From: VMCP01 sp964492925 | Lineage (GTDB): Bacteria; Bacteroidota; Bacteroidia; NS11-12g; UBA955 | Length of the DNA stretch: 8,341 nucleotides | Reading direction: 5' to 3' | Assembly (NCBI GenBank): GCA_964492925.1 | Contig: CAZBMF010000098.1 | Location: 1-8,341 of the forward strand | Shown here: positions 1-6,051 of the stretch, in pieces | How the letters are laid out: each line of letters opens with the position of its first letter | Position numbering within the stretch: the first letter of the stretch is position 1 | The notes under the pieces: generated by a model | What the model saw: the letters and a program-made list of their open reading frames with translations, nothing else | Database searches by the model: none | What the model was told of the DNA's origin: nothing | Position numbers and translations under genes: made by a program

Positions 1-248
1 AAATCCGCTTGGAAGATTTGGATAATTTTGATGTGATTTTCACGATGGACAAAAGCGTGCAAGACACGGTTTTACGGTTGTGCAACACAGATGAACAAAA
101 GGATAAGGTTACTTTGTTTAGGGCCTTTGATACCAAGAATCCGGGAGCAGATGTTCCTGATCCTTGGTTTGGTGGGGAAGAAGGATTTGAACAAGTATTT
201 CATATTATCAAAGAAAATACCGAAATTTGGGTCAACCGATTATGTTAA
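1..248 (+). CDS. Low-molecular-weight protein tyrosine phosphatase, C-terminal part (5' end outside window)
   Basis: This is the C-terminal half of a cytoplasmic low-molecular-weight phosphotyrosine phosphatase, which hydrolyses phosphate from protein tyrosine residues. The reading frame is open from base 3, so the true start and the CX5R catalytic loop lie upstream of the window. What is visible is the family's typical second half: an R-x-L stretch, then a D-x-F-D-x-I-F-T-M-D segment, and near the end the VPDPWFGGEEGF block. The Asp of that DP pair is the general acid in this family; most members have Tyr after DP, and here it is Trp. The protein ends where the family normally ends. Its stop codon overlaps the start of the heme-binding protein gene by 7 bases (ATGTTAA), which suggests translational coupling. 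In some bacteria these enzymes act in exopolysaccharide control, but nothing here shows that. Confidence 0.93.
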   Translation, partial: IRLEDLDNFDVIFTMDKSVQDTVLRLCNTDEQKDKVTLFRAFDTKNPGADVPDPWFGGEEGFEQVFHIIKENTEIWVNRLC

Positions 249-763
249 AGAAAGTTTTTTGGGGAGCAATCGCCTTATTTATCTTAATTCAATTCATTCC
301 TGCGGATATGAATATTGATCCAACTGTGAATTTTGAGAATCCTCAAAAAGATCCTGAATTGTTCAAAATGTATCCTACTTCAAATACAGTAAAGAACATA
401 TTGAGAACCAGTTGCTATGATTGTCATTCAAATCACACCAAATATCCGTGGTATTCAAAAATTCAACCGGTAAAATGGTGGTTGGCGGAACACATTGAAG
501 ATGGAAAAAAACACTTCAATATTTATGAATTTCAGAACTATAGACCTTGGAAACAATACCATAAAATAGAGGAGTGTTTGGGCGAGATAGATGAAAATGA
601 AATGCCTTTAACAAGCTATACGTTGATTCACAAAGACGCGAAATTGTCGGATTTGCAGAAGAAGGAGTTTGAATTGTGGGCACATGGATTGTTGGATAGC
701 ATGAAGCGTCAATACCCTGCGGATAGTTTGGTGTCCCCCAAAAAAAGAGGGAAGAAAAGTTAA
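242..763 (+). CDS. Membrane-anchored heme-binding domain protein (Haem_bd family)
   Basis: A 173-residue protein of the Haem_bd family, common in Bacteroidota. Residues 5-21 form one hydrophobic segment, either an uncleaved signal anchor or a signal peptide, which places the rest in the periplasm. A single c-type heme attachment motif, C58-Y-D-C61-H62, follows, then the family's conserved YPWYS and P-W sequences. An E-M-P-L block with Met121 is a plausible second axial heme ligand. The fold and the CxxCH motif support covalent heme binding; the electron-transfer partner or sensing role is unknown. ATG at 242 is preferred over an in-frame TTG at 227, because the hydrophobic segment starts right after it and it gives the 7-base overlap with the phosphatase gene. 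The exonuclease gene begins 6 bases after its stop, so the three plus-strand genes probably form one operon. A third cysteine, C112, lies outside the heme motif. Confidence 0.88.
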   Translation: MLKKVFWGAIALFILIQFIPADMNIDPTVNFENPQKDPELFKMYPTSNTVKNILRTSCYDCHSNHTKYPWYSKIQPVKWWLAEHIEDGKKHFNIYEFQNYRPWKQYHKIEECLGEIDENEMPLTSYTLIHKDAKLSDLQKKEFELWAHGLLDSMKRQYPADSLVSPKKRGKKS

Positions 764-769
764 AGGGAT

Positions 770-1243
770 ATGAGTCATATTTTCACGGCACTTGATTTTG
801 AAACTGCGAACAGTGATGGGTCGAGTGTGTGTCAGATTGGTATTGTGAGGGTGATGTTTGGGGTTGTTACTGACCGCGTGTCTATATTGGTGAAACCGCC
901 CAACAACGAATACAATTATTGGAACACGAAAGTTCACGGTTTAACGGCGCATCATACTAGGAATGCACCTACGTTTGATGAGGTATGGGGTGATATTGCT
1001 CATTACTTTGAGGGACAAACGGTTGTGGCGCACAATGGAAAATTTGATTTTAGTTGCCTAGCGAAGACACTCGATTATTACAGGCTTCCACATCCGAAAT
1101 ATGTTAAAAAATGCACGTATGTAATCTATAAAAAGGGACTGAAAAAGCTCTGTGATGAATACGATATACATTTAAACCACCACGATGCATTGAGCGATGC
1201 AGAAGCTTGTGCCATGCTTTATATGAAGCATTTAGGACTGTAA
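770..1243 (+). CDS. 3'-5' exonuclease, DEDDh superfamily (DNA polymerase III epsilon-like)
   Basis: A 157-residue stand-alone exonuclease domain related to the proofreading subunit of DNA polymerase III. All four acidic metal ligands and the catalytic His are visible: Asp9 and Glu11 in the L-D-F-E-T Exo I motif, Asp93 in the H-N-G-K-F-D Exo II motif, and His138 with Asp143 in the H-D-A-L-S-D Exo III motif. It should therefore be an active metal-dependent 3'-5' exonuclease. The domain fills the whole protein; there is no BRCT, UvrC-type or polymerase-binding extension. This makes it more likely an accessory nuclease than the replicative epsilon subunit, though its substrate (DNA or RNA) cannot be told from the sequence. 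A purine-rich AAAGGG sits close before the ATG, at 762-767. Its stop lies one base from the stop of the convergent lipoprotein gene. Confidence 0.9.
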   Translation: MSHIFTALDFETANSDGSSVCQIGIVRVMFGVVTDRVSILVKPPNNEYNYWNTKVHGLTAHHTRNAPTFDEVWGDIAHYFEGQTVVAHNGKFDFSCLAKTLDYYRLPHPKYVKKCTYVIYKKGLKKLCDEYDIHLNHHDALSDAEACAMLYMKHLGL

Positions 1244-1244
1244 A

Positions 1245-1748
1245 TTACCGAGCTAAAAACGGATTTTCATTTTTGCAGTAGAAGTACAATTTTGCAGTGT
1301 CATTGACAATTTCACCTTGATATTGCTCAATTCTCGGTGTATTGTTAATCATTGCTTTAAGCGTTAGGATGAACTTATTTTGATCTTTCCATTGGCAATT
1401 TGTCAATTCTATGGCATAACCCCAATCCAGGTTTTTAATTTTGAAATTAAAATCTTCATCATTGCCATTTTTCAATACCACGAATTTTCTAATTTCATTA
1501 AATTGTCCTGTTAAATAATAGCCTTTTAAGAACCTCACTATATTAGCGCCACTTGGAAGCATCACCGGATTGTTGTAATGCGTAGTGTTAGGAATTTCTT
1601 TGTTTGAATTTTCTGAAACAGTAGAATCGGCTACACTCAAAGAGGTATCGATTGGTTGGATATTTTCTGGCGAATTTTGGGTGTTTTTAGATTGGCAGCC
1701 AGTAAGATACAACAGGATGCACAAAGCGAAGATTATTGAAGTCTTCAT
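1245..1748 (-). CDS. Small lipoprotein of unknown function
   Basis: I do not recognise this 167-residue protein as a named family. It begins with a clear type II signal peptide: Lys2, a hydrophobic run over residues 5-15, and the lipobox L15-T16-G17-C18. It should be cleaved before Cys18 and lipid-anchored, probably to the outer membrane since no Asp follows the cysteine. Residues 19-60 are a low-complexity linker rich in Asn, Ser and Thr. The remainder, about 65-167, looks like a compact beta-rich domain with alternating hydrophobic residues and two cysteines. The ATG follows directly on the stop codon of the upstream SRPBCC gene (TAAATG), so the two are almost certainly translated from one message. 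A partnership in the envelope is plausible but only inferred. Confidence 0.75.
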   Translation of the reverse strand: MKTSIIFALCILLYLTGCQSKNTQNSPENIQPIDTSLSVADSTVSENSNKEIPNTTHYNNPVMLPSGANIVRFLKGYYLTGQFNEIRKFVVLKNGNDEDFNFKIKNLDWGYAIELTNCQWKDQNKFILTLKAMINNTPRIEQYQGEIVNDTAKLYFYCKNENPFLAR

Positions 1749-2276
1749 TTATTTTTCTAAGATATTTTTCAAATTATTGAGGGTGATTCCCATGTCCTTT
1801 TTTAAGACACTTTTCATGAGGGCCGACATCAAATTGTAGGGGTATTTTGAGGAAGACTCGAAGGTCATTTCAACAGAAGTTGATTTTTCAGAATTGGAAT
1901 TAAAGGTGATGTTTTGGTAGGATGTTCCAGAGAAAGGTCTTTTGAAACGGATTTCAATTTTGATGTGTTTGTTTTCAGTGATTTCAAGAATTTCTTGCTC
2001 ACCTTCACCCACATTATTGTTTTTGCTATTCCAAGAAAGGATAAATCCTACGGTGCCATCGGTACCATGAGTATTGAATTCGGCATTAGGATCGGCCATC
2101 ACCCATTTATTGTATTGATGTTGGTTGTTAATGGTTTTCACAAAGTTAAACACGGTGGATAAATCGTTGTTGATTTCAACAGATTCGGTGATTACGGTAT
2201 TTTTTGGAAGGAAAGCGGCTATTATTAAAATAACGGCAAAGATGATTCCTACAACAATGAGAATGGTATTTAACAT
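1749..2276 (-). CDS. Membrane-anchored SRPBCC (START/polyketide cyclase-like) family protein
   Basis: A 175-residue protein with an N-terminal hydrophobic helix (about residues 4-22) followed by the L-P-K-x-x-x-I-T-E-S-V-E-I-N opening strand typical of polyketide cyclase / SRPBCC proteins in Bacteroidota. An early helix with V-F-N-F-V and a W-x-x-A-D-P-N-A segment follow. The middle contains a G-T-D-G-T-V-G-F-x-L-S-W block, alternating strands (E-I-L-E-I-T-E) and a long C-terminal amphipathic helix. The fold usually binds a hydrophobic ligand in a cavity, but the ligand is unknown. The start at 2276 gives the usual family N-terminus. An in-frame ATG at 2321 would add 15 hydrophobic residues and is a less likely alternative. 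No clear Shine-Dalgarno is seen. It is the first gene of a two-gene unit with the lipoprotein; no promoter box was identified with confidence. Confidence 0.82.
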   Translation of the reverse strand: MLNTILIVVGIIFAVILIIAAFLPKNTVITESVEINNDLSTVFNFVKTINNQHQYNKWVMADPNAEFNTHGTDGTVGFILSWNSKNNNVGEGEQEILEITENKHIKIEIRFKRPFSGTSYQNITFNSNSEKSTSVEMTFESSSKYPYNLMSALMKSVLKKDMGITLNNLKNILEK

Positions 2277-2341
2277 GATACAAAGGAAGTGCAGAAAATT
2301 GAGGAATAAAAAGCGATACATAATATTTTTAAAAATAGCTG

Positions 2342-2349
2342 TATCTTTG
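2342..2349 (+). promoter_or_regulatory. Promoter -7 box for tRNA-Ala
   Basis: TATCTTTG is a perfect match to the Bacteroidota -7 consensus TAnnTTTG. It sits 12 bases before the first tRNA base, which would put transcription initiation only a few bases upstream of the mature 5' end, a usual layout for tRNA genes. No good TTTG -33 element is found at the expected distance; the upstream stretch is an A/T run. Confidence 0.65.
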
Positions 2350-2360
2350 CAGTAAGAAAA

Positions 2361-2425
<65 letters not shown>

Positions 2426-2435
<10 letters not shown>

Positions 2436-3550
2436 CTACTTAAAATCAACTTGGCCACATTTTCACTCACATTGGTGCCTTTGGCACTCAGTTGATGCCA
2501 AAGTTGATCGTAACCTTCTAAAATTCTATTTTTTGTTTCGTCTTGTTGCAACCTTTGTACAGCGCTCCATAAGGTTTCTACATCCATTTTTTGCAAATGT
2601 TCTTCCACCAAGTTGCGTTGAAGCAATATGTTTACTAGTGAAATGTATGGAATTTTAAGTAATTGTTTACCAACGAAATATGTGAGTTTGTTTACCCTGT
2701 ATGCCACTACTTGTGGTAATTTGAATAGGGCTGTTTCTAAAGTGGCTGTGCCACTCGCCACAAGGGCATAACCACCACTCCGTTTTGCCTCACTTAATAT
2801 TTGAAAAGTTTGATCGAAAACCACCTTCGCTTCTAACTGATGGGCCTTCAATATTTCTTGGTAGAATGACAATTCTAGTCCTGGCGCACCAGCCACTAAA
2901 ACATTGACATCCTTTAATTTGTTGGCCACTTTGATGAAATTTGGCAATAAGGTAGAAACTTCGTTTTTACGACTTCCTGCGAGAATGGCAACGGTTGGTT
3001 TTTCTGCTGTTGGGATGTCTGAGTTTTCGTGAAGTTTTGCATTAAATGCCACAACCGATTCATAAGTTGGGTTACCTACATAGGTGCAGGGCATCCCAAG
3101 TCCCTCAAAAAAAGCAACTTCAAAGGGAAAAATAACGTACAAATGATCAATACAATTTCTCATGGTTTTCACTCTGCCTTTGTTCCAAGCCCAAGCTTTG
3201 GGGGCAATATACCAATGTACGGGAATGCCATTTTTCTTGGCAAATTGTGCCAAGGGAAGGTTAAATCCGGGATTGTCTACAAACACCATTGCATCTGGTT
3301 TTTCGCGCAGAATATCGACTTTGGCTTGGTTCATATACCCTTTGATAGCCCGAATATTTTTAATAACCTCAACCAAACCCATGTATGCTCGGTCTTTGTA
3401 GTGAGATAGCAACTTTGCCCCTTCTTTTTGCATGAGATCACCACCCCAGGCCACCAATTCAGCGGATGGATTTTGCCTTTTTACTTCGGCAATTACCCTT
3501 GATGCATGTTGATCTCCGCTGGCTTCCCCAGCAACAAAAAAGAGCTTCAT
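2426..3550 (-). CDS. lpxB: Lipid-A-disaccharide synthase
   Basis: LpxB is a peripheral membrane glycosyltransferase (family GT19). It condenses UDP-2,3-diacylglucosamine with lipid X to form the beta-1,6 lipid A disaccharide, releasing UDP. The 374-residue length is normal (E. coli about 382). The N-terminal G-E-A-S-G-D signature is at residues 8-13. Other family blocks follow: F-V-D-N-P-G-F-N-L, Y-I-A-P-K-A-W-A-W-x-x-G-R-V-K, the L-A-G-S-R-x-x-E-V loop, and the C-terminal nucleotide-sugar site A-S-G-T-A-T-L-E-T-A. The ATG directly follows the stop of the small membrane protein gene (TAAATG), pointing to coupled translation from surE onward. The final two glycines and the stop codon are encoded on the antisense of the tRNA-Ala acceptor and T-stem. 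The stop TAA uses base 2426; without it the frame would run 15 codons further, to a TAG at 2381-2383. Confidence 0.96.
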
Positions 3551-3850
3551 TTAAAAGGATTGAAGTTCAATAATCATGGCTAAAATGGCCAAAATCATGG
3601 TTGCAATAAGCATGCCTCTGTTGAAAAAGATCATTTTGTCGAACTTCATCATGTAGAAGAACAAACCAATATTGGCCGCAACACCCACTTGAAATGGAGT
3701 GTTGTAAACATGTCTCAATTTGATGATGCTTTTCACAAAAGTATCAGCGTGAATACCCATTGCCATTGCAATGAGGGTTCCTACAGAAAACGGGATGATG
3801 AGTCCAACCACCCATCCTAGGAACATTTGTTTTAAGTTAAGTTGTTTCAT
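3551..3850 (-). CDS. Small integral membrane protein between surE and lpxB, unknown function
   Basis: A 99-residue protein that I cannot assign to a named family. It has hydrophobic segments at about residues 10-31 (G-W-V-V-G-L-I-I-P-F), about 53-68 and about 78-95, so two or three membrane helices are likely. A polar, positively charged loop over about residues 35-50 contains an R-H-V-Y-N-T-P-F motif. The start lies 14 bases inside the end of surE, and its stop abuts the lpxB ATG, so it is embedded in the operon at both ends. From memory, a small membrane protein in this position is recurrent in Bacteroidota; if so, a role tied to lipid A or the inner membrane is possible. That is inference from position only. 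A second in-frame ATG at residue 9 would remove the overlap but leave the helices intact. Confidence 0.8.
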   Translation of the reverse strand: MKQLNLKQMFLGWVVGLIIPFSVGTLIAMAMGIHADTFVKSIIKLRHVYNTPFQVGVAANIGLFFYMMKFDKMIFFNRGMLIATMILAILAMIIELQSF

Positions 3851-4619
3851 TTAAATTCCATTGGTTAATGCTTCCAATTCTTTGATGGTCAGTAAGATCG
3901 AACATAGTAGGCACCACAGAAATATAGCCATTGTCTAATGCCCATTGATCGGTATCTTCACCTTTGTCCATATTCACAAACTGCCCTGTCATCCAGAAAT
4001 AATCTCTTCCGAAAGGGTCTTTTCTTCGGTCAAAATCTTCTTTCCACTTTGCTTGTGCTTGACGGCAAACTTTAATTCCTTTAATTTTTTTGTCATGAGG
4101 GACAGGAATATTCACATTTAACAAGGTACCGTATGGCAAGCCATTGTTGAGCGTTTCCAATGCAATTTTCTTGATAAAAGGTTTCACTGACTCAAAATCG
4201 GCGTCCCAAGCATAATCACACAAAGAAAAACCAATAGATTTCATTCCATCGATGGCTGCTTCAACGGCGGCAGACATTGTACCCGAGTATATCACGTTGA
4301 TGGAAGAATTGCTTCCGTGATTGATTCCAGAGACCATGAGGTCTGGTTTTCGGGGCAAAATTTTATCTATAGCAATTTTTACGCAATCCACCGGTGTGCC
4401 CGTGCATTGGTAGGCCAATACACCTGGATACAAATGAACTTCAGTTAATCGAATTGGATGATTGATTGTAATGGCATGTCCCATAGCACTTTGAGGCTTG
4501 TCGGGAGCAACCACAATGACTTCTCCAATTTCCTTCATCACATCGATGAGGGCTTGAATTCCTGGGGCCGTAATGCCATCATCATTGCTGATGAGTATGA
4601 GGGGTTTATTAGATGACAT
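3837..4619 (-). CDS. surE: 5'/3'-nucleotidase SurE
   Basis: SurE is a divalent-metal-dependent nucleoside monophosphate phosphatase, acting on 5'- and 3'-nucleotides, and is linked to stationary-phase survival in other bacteria. At 260 residues it is a typical length. The metal site is clear: S-N-D-D-G with Asp13 and Asp14, Ser44 in the P-x-x-x-Q-S-A-M-G-H-A-I-T-I block, and Asn99 in S-G-I-N-H-G-S-N. The T-G-T-P-V-D-C-V-K and Y-S-G-T-M-S-A-A-V-E-A motifs are also intact. The ATG at 4619 gives the usual short N-terminus. It heads the minus-strand unit surE / membrane protein / lpxB and overlaps the second gene by 14 bases. A TAnnTTTG box lies only 8 bases upstream of the start codon, so the message may have a very short leader. 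Confidence 0.96.
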   Translation of the reverse strand: MSSNKPLILISNDDGITAPGIQALIDVMKEIGEVIVVAPDKPQSAMGHAITINHPIRLTEVHLYPGVLAYQCTGTPVDCVKIAIDKILPRKPDLMVSGINHGSNSSINVIYSGTMSAAVEAAIDGMKSIGFSLCDYAWDADFESVKPFIKKIALETLNNGLPYGTLLNVNIPVPHDKKIKGIKVCRQAQAKWKEDFDRRKDPFGRDYFWMTGQFVNMDKGEDTDQWALDNGYISVVPTMFDLTDHQRIGSINQWNLNETT

Positions 4620-4627
4620 GAGAAATA

Positions 4628-4635
4628 CAAATTTA
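4628..4635 (-). promoter_or_regulatory. Candidate promoter -7 box for the surE operon
   Basis: On the minus strand these bases read TAAATTTG, a perfect TAnnTTTG. Its end is 8 bases from the surE ATG, which would give a transcript with almost no 5' leader. No TTTG -33 element is found at the usual spacing. The motif occurs by chance in AT-rich DNA, so the call rests mainly on its position. Confidence 0.4.
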
Positions 4636-4716
4636 CGAATTAGAACGTTAGTTTTTGTGATACAGAAATTTTTGCAAAAAATACAATTAAATGACAGCCG
4701 AGTAATTAAATATTTG

Positions 4717-4746
4717 TTTGAACAATGTCAAACTTTCTTACATTTG
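4717..4746 (+). promoter_or_regulatory. Promoter (-33 TTTG and -7 TACATTTG) for the Kelch-like gene
   Basis: TTTG at 4717-4720 is followed after 18 bases by TACATTTG at 4739-4746. Both match the Bacteroidota consensus (TTTG, about 19 bases, TAnnTTTG). Transcription would begin near 4753, leaving a leader of roughly 48 bases before the ATG at 4801. It is the best two-part promoter in the window. Confidence 0.68.
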
Positions 4747-4800
4747 TTGTTGAACTTTTTAATTCTTGTGAAACCAGCTCAATACATTTCAGTTAAGTGG

Positions 4801-6051
4801 ATGCGGTTATTTTCAATATCGCTCATTTTAATTTTGGTATTTCCAGTTGGTGCAACAATAGACCCAGTTAAAATTGCGGGTGTTTTGGCCAAGGCCAATG
4901 CAGAAATTACTCCCAAAACCAGCTCTGCAGTGAATGAAGGGGACTTTATTGTTTCTGGCGATTCAATTTTTGTAAATCCTGATGGAACGCATTACCTTTT
5001 CTCATTTAATTTTAAAAGAAACACCTTTCAACGGTTGGATCATTCTACGTTTCACGGCCATAATTTTGGAAGGTATCTGTTTGAATACAAAGGAGATATT
5101 TTTGCTTTTGGGGGATATGGATTTTGGGCCAATCATTTCAAACTTATAAAATTTGATCATCAAACAAGAGAATGGGAATTGATATTGATTAAAGGTTCGC
5201 ATATTGTTGGTTTTCAGCCTACTTTGGCACATAAAATGGGTGACTCACTATATGTTTTTGGAACGTTTGACCATCATAACCCAAATGAAGTAGACAAATC
5301 AACGTCTAAACAATTTATTATTAACCTCAGAAATTTCACATGTACTGAGATGTTTGAAAACCACAATAAAGTAAAAAACTTTACGGTTAAACCTTACAAT
5401 TATCAATTTTCAGATTTTAGAGTGTGGGGATCAGAAAATTCAATTGATTACATTTTTGATGGCAAAACAGGAAAATATTACAGAAATGCATCTGGGCCTT
5501 CCTTTTATGCACCGAGCAATATACAAAAATTGCAATTCAAGGATTCAATATTTCGATTTGTTATTGGCGACTATTATTTGTCGGTTTTGCCAAACGGACA
5601 AATTGAAAAAACAGATTTGAGGGAGTATATCAAATTGTTTGGGGTAGAAGAGAACAACATCCATTTGTGGGAAGTGTCTAAAGAAAATTTCTTTAAAAAA
5701 TGGAAGTATCAGTTATACATTCTTTTGGTTGTTCTGTTTGTTGCAGTCTTGTTTGGACTTTGGTATTTTAGGAAAAATGGGATTATGGGTAGACAAAAAA
5801 TATTGGATGATTATTCAGGGTCCATCGATATTCAGGATACAGGGAACCAAATAGCAATGTTAAACAATGAGGTACTCAGTGAGTCTGAAATAGACCTTCT
5901 GTTGAGGTTATCTAATATGCCCAAAAAATTCAGGAAAATAAAAAGAAGTCAGTTGATTTTTACAATTAATGAACAATTTCCTGGGTTGATTGAAAAAATC
6001 GAACAGCCATTAAAGAAGGAATTTCAATATAAAATTTCCCGTAAAAACTAA
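4801..6051 (+). CDS. Exported Kelch/propeller-like protein with one membrane helix and a short cytoplasmic tail domain
   Basis: A 416-residue protein of unknown function. Residues 1-19 form a signal peptide (Met-Arg, a hydrophobic run, then V-G-A as the likely cleavage site). Residues of about 45-290 are rich in short beta strands with Kelch-like features, best seen in I-F-A-F-G-G-Y-G-F-W followed by K-F-D-x-x-T-R-E-W-E-L and L-Y-V-F-G-T-F; a beta-propeller is the likely fold. A membrane helix lies at about 303-323, flanked by Lys/Trp before and R-K after, so the C-terminus should be cytoplasmic. The tail (327-416) has two predicted helices, one near S-E-S-E-I-D-L-L-L-R-L and one in K381-R-S-Q-L-I-F-T-I-N-E-Q-F. 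It has no kinase, receiver or LytTR motifs. The ATG at 4801 is chosen because it gives the signal peptide and fits the upstream promoter; the frame itself is open back to 4573, inside surE. The gene ends in a 4-base convergent overlap with the sensor kinase. Confidence 0.78.
   Translation: MRLFSISLILILVFPVGATIDPVKIAGVLAKANAEITPKTSSAVNEGDFIVSGDSIFVNPDGTHYLFSFNFKRNTFQRLDHSTFHGHNFGRYLFEYKGDIFAFGGYGFWANHFKLIKFDHQTREWELILIKGSHIVGFQPTLAHKMGDSLYVFGTFDHHNPNEVDKSTSKQFIINLRNFTCTEMFENHNKVKNFTVKPYNYQFSDFRVWGSENSIDYIFDGKTGKYYRNASGPSFYAPSNIQKLQFKDSIFRFVIGDYYLSVLPNGQIEKTDLREYIKLFGVEENNIHLWEVSKENFFKKWKYQLYILLVVLFVAVLFGLWYFRKNGIMGRQKILDDYSGSIDIQDTGNQIAMLNNEVLSESEIDLLLRLSNMPKKFRKIKRSQLIFTINEQFPGLIEKIEQPLKKEFQYKISRKN

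Noticed and set aside
608..937. Minus-strand open frame of 109 codons
   Set aside because: It lies opposite the end of the heme-protein gene and the start of the exonuclease gene, both well supported, and its translation shows no family features.
2277..2321. Start of the SRPBCC protein at 2321 instead of 2276
   Set aside because: It adds 15 residues before an already complete membrane helix; the family normally begins just before that helix. It is kept as an alternative only.
2479..2503. CTTTGGCA / TGCCAAAG inverted repeat with a 9-base loop as a tRNA terminator
   Set aside because: There is no T-tract after it. An 8-base perfect repeat is expected about once or twice by chance in a window this size, and it competes with the longer bulged pairing nearby.
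3029..3409. Plus-strand open frames within lpxB
   Set aside because: They are antisense to conserved LpxB motifs and have no promoter or recognisable domain.
4573..4800. Extending the Kelch-like gene upstream to 4573, adding 76 residues
   Set aside because: The extension overlaps the surE start on the other strand, crosses the promoter at 4717-4746, and would bury the clear signal peptide that begins at 4801.
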